Assembly: GCA_017985015.1 (NCBI GenBank)
Contig: JAGNYI010000020.1
Span: 1 to 52,930, forward strand
Reading direction: 5' to 3'
DNA length: 52,930 nucleotides
From: Giesbergeria sp.
GTDB taxonomy: Bacteria; Pseudomonadota; Gammaproteobacteria; Burkholderiales; Burkholderiaceae_C
Shown here: one piece after another, positions 18,583 through 25,028 of the stretch
Layout: every line of letters starts with the position of its first letter
How positions within the stretch are numbered: position 1 is the stretch's first letter
Position numbers and translations under genes: made by a program
The notes under the pieces: generated by a model
The model's input: only the letters and a program-made list of their open reading frames with translations
The model's database searches: none
Told to the model about the DNA's origin: nothing

Positions 18583-18630
18583 CTTCAAACGCTTACTGAA
18601 TAAGCGCTAGTGGCCTATTTGACTCTATAT
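18571..18630 (+). repeat. Dispersed palindromic repeat, copy C
   Basis: Starts within the last codons of the hydrolase gene. It holds GATAGCTTCAAACGCTTA, then TAAGCGCTAGTGGCCTATTT, with CGCTTA and TAAGCG forming the stem. The GATAG supplies the hydrolase stop codon (TAG 18580-18582). It lies between convergent genes and may act as a two-way terminator. Confidence 0.8.
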
Positions 18631-18645
18631 CTAGTATAGAGAAAT

Positions 18646-19512
18646 TCAGTACAGGCCCGGTTCACCCTCGGGCCGCGTCTTGAAACGTTTGTGCACCCAG
18701 TAGTACTGGCCAGGCTCGGGCGCAATCCATTGCTCCAGCCGGCGGTTCATCTCCGCCGTGTCGGCCTCCAGATCGTCCGTCGGGTAATGCTCCCATGCAG
18801 GCGTAATCTCGGCCACATAGCCGCCAGGCACCAGCCGGGTCGCCATACCGATCACCTTGGCACGCCCCAACCGGGCAAAACGGGACAGTGAGGGCACGGT
18901 GGCGGCGGGCACACCAAAAAAGGGAACAAAAAGCGAGTCGTTGCGACCGAAATCCATGTCAGCGAGCAGGTACAGCAGGCCGCCCTTGCGCAGATTCGAC
19001 AGAATCGGCTTCACACCGTCCTTGCGGTTGAGCATGCGCACGTCGCCAAAGCGCTGGCGGCCGTTGCGAAACCACGCGTCCACGGCGGGGTTGGGGTGCG
19101 TCGAGAAAATCGACGTGAACGCGCGCGGCGTGTGCAGGGTGAGCGCCGAGCCGCCCGCGTCCATGCCGTAGAAATGCGGCGCAAAGATGATGGTGGGCGC
19201 ATCGCCCTCCAGCTCCTCCAGCGCCCCCGTCAGTTGCACCCGCTTGAGCACCGTCTCGCGCGGGGCAAACCACAGCCAGCTGCGGTCCAGCCACGACTGG
19301 CAGAACGCTACAAAGCTCTGGCGCGCCCAGCGCCGGCGCGTGCGCACCTCTTCGTGCGGAAAACACAGCGCCAGGTTGCGCAGCGCCACGCGCCGGCGCG
19401 GCGCTGCAAGCACAAACAGCACCTCGCCAATGAGCCAGCCCAGCGCGCGCAGCAGCGGCAGCGGCACATGGGCCAGCAGGCGCATCAGCGCCACCCCCAT
19501 CCTTCCACTCAT
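18646..19512 (-). CDS. Lipid A biosynthesis acyltransferase (LpxL/LpxM family), second gene
   Basis: An inner membrane acyltransferase expected to add a secondary acyl chain to lipid A. From ATG 19512 the product is 288 residues with an N-terminal membrane anchor, the catalytic H-x4-D motif in APHFYGMD and the conserved LLADMDFGRNDSLFVPFFG block. The ATG overlaps the stop of the upstream acyltransferase by 4 bp. A longer open frame running to 20835 crosses the neighbouring gene and metK and is spurious. Which of the two genes is the lauroyl and which the other transferase cannot be told from sequence alone. Confidence 0.92.
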   Translation of the reverse strand: MSGRMGVALMRLLAHVPLPLLRALGWLIGEVLFVLAAPRRRVALRNLALCFPHEEVRTRRRWARQSFVAFCQSWLDRSWLWFAPRETVLKRVQLTGALEELEGDAPTIIFAPHFYGMDAGGSALTLHTPRAFTSIFSTHPNPAVDAWFRNGRQRFGDVRMLNRKDGVKPILSNLRKGGLLYLLADMDFGRNDSLFVPFFGVPAATVPSLSRFARLGRAKVIGMATRLVPGGYVAEITPAWEHYPTDDLEADTAEMNRRLEQWIAPEPGQYYWVHKRFKTRPEGEPGLY

Positions 19513-20369
19513 GCCACTCCCTCCGCCACCGCACCCGCCGGCATTTGCCCGCGAGGACGCTTGTAGCGCGCGTAGCCCCACAGGTATTGCTCGGGGCACT
19601 GGCGAATCGCGCACTCCATGGCCCGGTTGATCTGCGTGGCGGCGAGCACCGCGTCGTCCGCCAGCGGCGCATCGAGGCGTTCGAAATGCGTCACGAAACC
19701 CCGGCCCTTGGGAAGCCGCTCGCAATAGACGATCAGCACCTGCGCGCCGGTCTGCTGCGCCAGGCGCGCGGCCAGCGTCATGGTGTAGGCGTCGTGCCCG
19801 AAGAACGGCGCCCACACGCCCAACCCGTCGGGCGGCACCTGGTCGGGCAACAGGCCCACGGCCTCGCCTCGGCGCAGCGCCTTGATCATCAGGCGCACAC
19901 CGGCCAGCGTGGTTGGCACGGCCTGCATCGCCGGGCGGTTGCGCGCCGTTTCCATCATGCGGGCCAGCCAGGCTTGTCGGGCGGGACGGTAGAGCACCGT
20001 AATGGGCCCATACAGATCGCCCCAGCGGCGCGCGGCGTCCTGCGCGCAGAGTTCGAAGCCGCCCAGGTGCGGGCTCAAATAGATCACACCCCGCCCTGCC
20101 GCATAGGCCTCGGCCACCAGGCCCTCGTTGACCAGTGCACAGTCCGGCACTGCACCAAACCAGAGGCGCGGAATTTCGGCCACCGTGCGCCCCGCCTGCG
20201 TCACCGCGGCGCGCACCTCTGCAAAGCGGTAGCCCGCCCGCGCCGCGTTGGCAAGGAAGCGGCGCCGGTAGGTGGGCGATGCCAGAAAGGCCAGCCAACC
20301 AAGCAGGGCGCCCAGAACATGCATGAAGCGCAAAGGGATATGGGCCAGAAGGCGTACGAGAACAGGCAT
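19509..20369 (-). CDS. Lipid A biosynthesis acyltransferase (LpxL/HtrB family), first gene
   Basis: The upstream member of a pair of related lysophospholipid-type acyltransferases. The 286-residue product opens with a hydrophobic anchor (LLAHIPLRFMHVLGALLGWLAF), has H-x4-E in SPHLGGFE as catalytic motif, and the block LLPDQVPPDGLGVWAPFFG. It is translationally coupled to the second gene and divergent from metK with 130 bp between starts. Pairing of two such genes next to metK is common in Burkholderiales. Confidence 0.92.
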   Translation of the reverse strand: MPVLVRLLAHIPLRFMHVLGALLGWLAFLASPTYRRRFLANAARAGYRFAEVRAAVTQAGRTVAEIPRLWFGAVPDCALVNEGLVAEAYAAGRGVIYLSPHLGGFELCAQDAARRWGDLYGPITVLYRPARQAWLARMMETARNRPAMQAVPTTLAGVRLMIKALRRGEAVGLLPDQVPPDGLGVWAPFFGHDAYTMTLAARLAQQTGAQVLIVYCERLPKGRGFVTHFERLDAPLADDAVLAATQINRAMECAIRQCPEQYLWGYARYKRPRGQMPAGAVAEGVA

Positions 20370-20434
20370 TAAAATGATGCGGTCGCTGAGTTAAATGAGC
20401 AACTTGCAGAGCGACGTTAAACAAGACTGCTAAA

Positions 20435-20470
20435 GCGTTCGCCAGAGCTTCCAAAGGCTGCGGGCAACGC
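20435..20470 (+). promoter_or_regulatory. Stem-loop in the metK leader
   Basis: GCGTT (20435-20439) pairs with AACGC (20466-20470), and GCC (20441-20443) with GGC (20463-20465), leaving one bulged C; AGC..TT and AAGGCT can pair inside. It ends about 30 bp before the metK ATG. It does not match the SAM or SAH riboswitch consensus patterns I know, so its role is open. A TTGCAG at 20404 with TGCTAA 18 bp later is a weak promoter candidate. Confidence 0.35.
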
Positions 20471-20499
20471 CCCACCAGCCAGCACAGGAGTTTATTCAA

Positions 20500-21687
20500 A
20501 TGGCGAACGACTTTCTCTTTACTTCCGAATCCGTCTCCGAAGGCCACCCCGACAAGGTGTCCGACCAGATTTCGGATGCCATTCTCGATGCCATTCTTGC
20601 GCAAGACCCCAACGCCCGCGTAGCCGCAGAAACGCTTTGCAATACCGGCCTGGTGGTGCTGGCAGGCGAGATTACGGCAAAGCCAGGCGTCAATGTCGAC
20701 TACATCCAGGTGGCGCGCGACACCATCAAACGCATCGGCTACGACAACACCGAATACGGCATTGATTACAAAGGCTGCGCCGTGCTCGTCGCCTACGACA
20801 AGCAGAGCATCGACATCGCCCAGGGCGTGGACCATGCATCAGACGACCACCTGAACACCGGCGCTGGCGACCAGGGCCTGATGTTTGGCTACGCCTGTGA
20901 CGAAACGCCCGATCTGATGCCCGCGCCCATCTACTACGCGCACCGCCTCGTGGAGCGCCAGGCGCAATTGCGCAAGGACGGGCGCCTGCCCTTTTTGCGC
21001 CCCGACGCCAAGAGCCAGGTCACGCTGCGCTACGTGGATGGCAAGCCGCACAGCATCGACACCGTGGTGCTATCGACCCAGCATTCGCCCGAGATGAGCC
21101 TGGGCGACAAGATGAAGCCCGAGTTTTACGAGGCGATTCGCGAAGAGATCATTCGCCCGGTGCTGCCGGCCGAGTGGCTCACGGCAGAGACCAAATACCT
21201 GATCAACCCCACCGGCCGCTTTGTCATCGGTGGTCCGCAGGGCGACTGCGGCCTTACGGGCCGAAAAATCATCGTCGACACCTACGGCGGCGCCTGCCCA
21301 CATGGCGGCGGTGCCTTCAGCGGCAAAGACCCTACCAAAGTGGACCGCAGCGCGGCCTACGCTGCCCGCTATGTGGCAAAAAACATCGTCGCTGCTGGCC
21401 TGGCGCGCCAGTGCCAGATCCAGGTGGCCTACGCGATCGGCGTCGCTCACCCGATGAACGTGACGATCTACACCGAGGGCACTGGCGTCATCCCCGACGA
21501 CCAACTGGCCAAGCTGGTGCAGGAGCATTTCGACCTGCGCCCCAAGGGCATCATCCAGATGCTCGACCTGCTGCGCCCCATCTACGAAAAAACCGCCGCC
21601 TACGGCCACTTCGGCCGCGACGAACCCCAGTTCACGTGGGAGCGCACCGACAAAGCCGCAGCCCTGCGGGCTGCGGCCGGGCTGTAA
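20500..21687 (+). CDS. metK: S-adenosylmethionine synthetase
   Basis: MetK makes S-adenosylmethionine from methionine and ATP, in the cytoplasm as a tetramer. The 395-residue product shows the N-terminal [21 protein letters not shown]-type motif with the ATP-binding His, [12 protein letters not shown], the [16 protein letters not shown] phosphate loop and the C-terminal domain. An AGGAG lies 10 bases before the ATG. The last 13 codons, [12 protein letters not shown] and stop, contain a perfect 9-bp inverted repeat and recur three times downstream as degenerate copies. Confidence 0.98.
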   Translation: MANDFLFTSESVSEGHPDKVSDQISDAILDAILAQDPNARVAAETLCNTGLVVLAGEITAKPGVNVDYIQVARDTIKRIGYDNTEYGIDYKGCAVLVAYDKQSIDIAQGVDHASDDHLNTGAGDQGLMFGYACDETPDLMPAPIYYAHRLVERQAQLRKDGRLPFLRPDAKSQVTLRYVDGKPHSIDTVVLSTQHSPEMSLGDKMKPEFYEAIREEIIRPVLPAEWLTAETKYLINPTGRFVIGGPQGDCGLTGRKIIVDTYGGACPHGGGAFSGKDPTKVDRSAAYAARYVAKNIVAAGLARQCQIQVAYAIGVAHPMNVTIYTEGTGVIPDDQLAKLVQEHFDLRPKGIIQMLDLLRPIYEKTAAYGHFGRDEPQFTWERTDKAAALRAAAGL

Positions 21688-22060
21688 GCCCGCTGCGCGC
21701 AAGCGCAGTGTCGGTGCGCGGGCGAAGCTCCTATCGCGCAGCGATGTGAGCGCAGACCAAAAGACAGACAAGGCTGCCACGCTGCGCGCGGCAGCGGGCC
21801 TGTAAGGCCCTGAGCGAAGCGAGCTTGTCTGGCTATCGGCGCAGGCTCATATCGGCGCAGCCGATGTGAAGGGCCGCAAGGCCCGGCCGAAGCCAGCGCA
21901 CGGACAAAGCCCAAGCGCTGCGTGCAGCGGCTGGGCTGTAAGACCAGCATTTGGGGAGCAAATCTTGGGCTTTGGGGTGAAGCTCATATTGCGCAGCCAT
22001 GTGAGCGGAGACCACAAAGCCGCAGCCTTGCGGGCAGCGGCCGGGCTGTAAGCCCGCTGC
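21649..22060 (+). repeat. Tandem array of metK 3'-end units with conserved hairpins
   Basis: Four copies of a 39-bp segment that encodes xKAxxLRAAAGL plus TAA occur at 21649-21687 (the metK end itself), 21767-21805, 21903-21941 and 22013-22051, spaced 118, 136 and 110 bp. Each stop codon sits in a small hairpin with a GTA loop (GGGCT/AGCCC; GGGCCT/AGGCCC; CTGG-g-CT/AG-a-CCAG; GGGCT/AGCCC). Between copies lies a second hairpin with a GCA loop near 21727-21751, 21847-21869 and 21982-22005. A third hairpin with a GCAA tetraloop is at 21693-21708. Stems differ between copies but keep pairing. This array fills most of the 504 bp between metK and the DUF1328 gene. Confidence 0.85.
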
Positions 22061-22137
22061 GCGAAAACACAGTTTTCCGACCCGTCCTACACCAGCACCG
22101 TCCTCCCTCCCACGGCGTGTGGCAAGGCGTCCGACTA

Positions 22138-22186
22138 CCTTTGAAGACATGCCGCGCCACGCAGCGCGCGGAGTCCTTCAAGGGGA
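22138..22186 (+). promoter_or_regulatory. Long hairpin covering the ribosome binding site of the DUF1328 gene
   Basis: CCTT (22138-22141) pairs with AAGG (22180-22183), GAAG with CTTC and AC with GT, with one bulge on each side. Inside, CCGCGC (22152-22157) pairs with GCGCGG (22166-22171). The AAGGGGA ribosome binding site (22180-22186) is five bases before the ATG and is half inside the stem, so the structure could hold translation off until opened. Confidence 0.5.
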
Positions 22187-22191
22187 ACGAT

Positions 22192-22377
22192 ATGCTCAAG
22201 TACGCCATCATTTTTGCCATCGTCTCGCTGATCGCCGGTGCGCTGGGTTTCACCGGTGTCGCAGCGGGCGCGGCCGGCATCGCCAAGATACTTTTCTTCA
22301 TCTTCCTGGCTATTGCCGTGCTGTTCATCATTCTTGCTGTGCTCGGCGTGGGGGCTGCACGCAAGGCGCTGAGGTAA
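22192..22377 (+). CDS. DUF1328 small membrane protein (YtjA family)
   Basis: A 61-residue inner membrane protein with two predicted spans (about 4-22 and 30-52) and the family pattern [20 protein letters not shown] followed by [14 protein letters not shown]1328/YtjA proteins are often linked to stress responses; the molecular role is unknown. The start is ATG 22192 with AAGGGGA five bases before it. The gene stands alone between the metK repeat array and the diguanylate cyclase. Confidence 0.9.
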   Translation: MLKYAIIFAIVSLIAGALGFTGVAAGAAGIAKILFFIFLAIAVLFIILAVLGVGAARKALR

Positions 22378-22452
22378 GCCGCAAACGCGCGACACTGGCA
22401 AGTCGACGATTGCCACGGCCTGACAGGGCCGTGGCGAGCCCAATCGCAACCA

Positions 22453-23694
22453 TCAGACCGCCTCTTGCGCCTGCACCACGCAATTGCGACCGCTCGACTT
22501 GGCCACGTACAGGGCGGTGTCGGCGCGCTTGATCAGCGCATGCGCATCTTCCACGTGGTTCCAGGTGGCCACGCCGAAGCTGGCGCTCACATGGCCCACG
22601 GCATCGAACGGCACGGTCGCAATGCGGGCGCGCACCGCCTCGGCCATGGCCATCGCCGCGCCTTCGGGCGTTTCCTTGAGCAGGATGATGAATTCCTCAC
22701 CGCCAAACCGCGCTGCGCAGTCGGACGAGCGCAGCAGCTCGCGCACACGCAGCGCCGTGCTCTTGAGCACGATGTCGCCCGAGTCATGCCCATAGGTGTC
22801 GTTGATGCGCTTGAAGAAATCGATATCGAACATCACCACCGACAAGCTGCTCTTGTTGATGCGGGTCTCCGCCATCTCGGCCTCCAGGCGTTCAAAGAAA
22901 CGGCGGCGGTTGACCAGGTCGGTGAGGAAGTCCTTGGTGGCCAGGTCTTCCAGTTTGCGGTTCAGCCGCGCCATGGGCTCGATCACCAGCGACGAGAGCG
23001 AGAGATTGAGCGCTACGAACAACAACACGAAGCTGCCCAGCAACGCTGCCATCACGGTGTAGAAGGTCTGGAGCGCCTTCTCCAGCGGGAAGTACATCGG
23101 TACCTGCACCACCTGGATACCCACCGTTTCGTTCATGTTCCAGCCAAACCCGTTCTTGTCGCCATAGACCTTGAGCATGGTCGCGGGCGCCACCTGCGGC
23201 GTGCTGTGGCAAGCCATGCACTGGGGCTGCTTGATGGTGATGGGACGGGCCACGTACAACGCCCGATGCATGCCCTCGCCCACCTCCCCGGTCACTTCCT
23301 TTCTGGGGTCGGCGCGCCCTTCACGGAAGTCCTTGATGACACGCTCCTCCCATTCGTTGGCCCGGTCATTCGGGTTCGTGGGATTGAGCACGGCCTCCTT
23401 GTATTCGTAGCCCGGAAAGCGGGTTTGCAAACGCCGCAGCGTCTCGGTGGCGGCGTACGCAGGAACCGTCTGGGGAAGAAACTTTTCGTTCAGTGTCACG
23501 TCCAGATGCGGCTTGACCAATTCGGTCGTGTAGTCGCGGATCGCCAGGGCCGCGTGCATCATGATCTGCGAGTTGTGCTGCACCTCCTCGATGGCAGTTT
23601 CCTGCAGGAAGCGATGCACATAAAGCCCCGCAGCGGCGGCCGCCACGAGCAGCACGCTCGCCAGCACCAGGTTGAATTTGAGCCGCAAAGACAT
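22453..23694 (-). CDS. Diguanylate cyclase with periplasmic c-type heme sensor domain
   Basis: A membrane-bound signalling enzyme expected to make cyclic di-GMP in response to a periplasmic redox or gas signal. The 413-residue product has an N-terminal membrane segment (about 8-28), a Tll0287-like/DUF3365 periplasmic domain with a heme attachment site CMACH (159-163), a second membrane segment (about 215-238) and a GGDEF domain with active site GGEEF (331-335). An RSSD inhibitory site lies five residues before GGEEF, so product inhibition is likely. The heme would need the System II machinery (CcsB/ResB) encoded about 7 kb away. Confidence 0.93.
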   Translation of the reverse strand: MSLRLKFNLVLASVLLVAAAAAGLYVHRFLQETAIEEVQHNSQIMMHAALAIRDYTTELVKPHLDVTLNEKFLPQTVPAYAATETLRRLQTRFPGYEYKEAVLNPTNPNDRANEWEERVIKDFREGRADPRKEVTGEVGEGMHRALYVARPITIKQPQCMACHSTPQVAPATMLKVYGDKNGFGWNMNETVGIQVVQVPMYFPLEKALQTFYTVMAALLGSFVLLFVALNLSLSSLVIEPMARLNRKLEDLATKDFLTDLVNRRRFFERLEAEMAETRINKSSLSVVMFDIDFFKRINDTYGHDSGDIVLKSTALRVRELLRSSDCAARFGGEEFIILLKETPEGAAMAMAEAVRARIATVPFDAVGHVSASFGVATWNHVEDAHALIKRADTALYVAKSSGRNCVVQAQEAV

Positions 23695-23859
23695 GGATCT
23701 CCCTTGTTTTTTGTTGATGGCCCGCGCACGCTGCTGGCAAGCAGCAACAAGCGGGGCATCGAGTGGGCGTTTGTGCCACAGATTTCTCCCCGGCGCTCTG
23801 CGGGCTTGTGCGCGGGCGCGCTCAGCGACGGAACCTCCTCAAAGCCACGTCCGCCGTTT

Positions 23860-23918
23860 TTGGTTAAAAATCTATCCTGGCGCTGGATGCACAAGCGCCA
23901 GCAGCTCACTTTTTTGCA
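23860..23918 (-). repeat. Dispersed palindromic repeat, copy D
   Basis: TGGCGCT and AGCGCCA flank GGATGCACA as a 7-bp stem, with an A-rich left flank and CAGCTCACTTTTTTG on the right. On the minus strand the order matches the other copies, though the core is CGCC rather than CGCTA. It ends two bases before the nadM start, so it forms the whole leader of that gene. Confidence 0.65.
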
Positions 23919-23920
23919 GC

Positions 23921-24970
23921 ATGTACGACACCGCCATTCTTATCGGCCGCTTTGAGCCCGTCCACACCGGCCACGTCGCCCTGCTCCGGGAAGCGCTGTC
24001 GCGCGCGCAGCGCGCCATCGTCGTTGTCGGTTCAGCGCACCAGCCACGCTCGCCCAGGAACCCCTTCACCTGGCAAGAGCGCGAAGCCATGCTGCGCGGC
24101 GCGCTGCCCGGGCACGATGGCAAACGTCTCACCGTGCTGCCCGTGCGGGACTACTACAACGAGGCCATCTGGGTGGACGCCGTGCGCGAAGCCATCGCGC
24201 GCCACACCGCACCGCAAGAGCGCAGGGGTCTTGTGGGCCACTTCAAGGACACCACCAGCAGTTACCTGGACGCCTTCCCAGGCTGGGAACTGATCCGCAT
24301 GGAGCGCCAGGGCGGCATCGACGCCACCGCCATCCGCGACGCCTATTTCAGCGCTACGCCTGCCACGCTGTCCGCAGCGCTGGGGGTGTTGGCGGCGGAC
24401 ATCCCCCCCGCTACCTACGCCCTGCTGGAGCGGTTCGCCCAAACGCCGTCCTTTGCCGCCCTGCAAGAGGAATGGCGCGCTTTGCGCGATGGCCGGGCAG
24501 CCTGGGCGGGCGCGCCCTACCCGCCCACCTTCGTCACCGTGGACGCCCTGCTGCGCGCGCGCGATCAGGTCCTCTTGATCCGTCGTGGTCACAGCCCAGG
24601 GAAAGGTTTGCTGGCCCTGCCCGGCGGCTTCATCGACGTGCACGAGACGCTGCTGCAAAGCTGCCTGCGGGAACTGGCCGAGGAAACGCATTGCGCGCTG
24701 CCGGCCAGCGCGCTCACGGCCGTCCTGCGGGAGGTGCGCGTCTTTGCCCACCCAGCGCGCAGCCAGCGCGGCCGCACCATCACGCATGTGCATCATTTCG
24801 ATCTGGGCGAGCAGTTGCCGCCCGAGGTGCGCGCAGACGACGACGCTGCGCTCGCGCAGTGGCTGCCCATTGCGGACCTGGCCGCGCTGGAAGACCAGTT
24901 CTTCGACGACCATTTCCACATCCTTGACAGCTTTCTGGGCTTGCTTGCACGCCCCACCAGAACGTCGTAA
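23921..24970 (+). CDS. nadM: Bifunctional nicotinamide-nucleotide adenylyltransferase / Nudix hydrolase
   Basis: The 349-residue product joins an NMN adenylyltransferase domain to a Nudix domain, as in other NadM-Nudix fusions of NAD metabolism. The N-terminal half (about 1-170) has the nucleotidyl transfer motif GRFEPVHTGH and the ISTxR-like region near GGIDATAIRDAYF. The C-terminal half has the Nudix box GGFIDVHETLLQSCLRELAE followed by ETH, which fits GX5EX7REUXEE except that His stands where Gly is usual. ATG 23921 gives the family start MYDTAILIGRFEPVH; an upstream in-frame extension lies over the diguanylate cyclase and is rejected. Confidence 0.93.
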   Translation: MYDTAILIGRFEPVHTGHVALLREALSRAQRAIVVVGSAHQPRSPRNPFTWQEREAMLRGALPGHDGKRLTVLPVRDYYNEAIWVDAVREAIARHTAPQERRGLVGHFKDTTSSYLDAFPGWELIRMERQGGIDATAIRDAYFSATPATLSAALGVLAADIPPATYALLERFAQTPSFAALQEEWRALRDGRAAWAGAPYPPTFVTVDALLRARDQVLLIRRGHSPGKGLLALPGGFIDVHETLLQSCLRELAEETHCALPASALTAVLREVRVFAHPARSQRGRTITHVHHFDLGEQLPPEVRADDDAALAQWLPIADLAALEDQFFDDHFHILDSFLGLLARPTRTS

Positions 24971-25028
24971 TCACACGCCCCTGTCCGGCAACGCCCGCAT
25001 GGGCACCAGACAGCCCCGCAGCCCTTTG

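Noticed and set aside
20400-20499. SAM or SAH riboswitch before metK
   Set aside because: The known conserved cores are not recognisable; only a generic bulged stem can be supported.
18646-20835. Single 729-residue minus-strand protein across the acyltransferase pair and metK
   Set aside because: Only its last 288 residues match a family; the rest is an out-of-frame reading of the upstream acyltransferase and antisense of metK.
21649-22060. CRISPR array reading of the metK-tail repeats
   Set aside because: Only four units, uneven spacing, repeated linkers rather than unique spacers, and no cas genes in the window.
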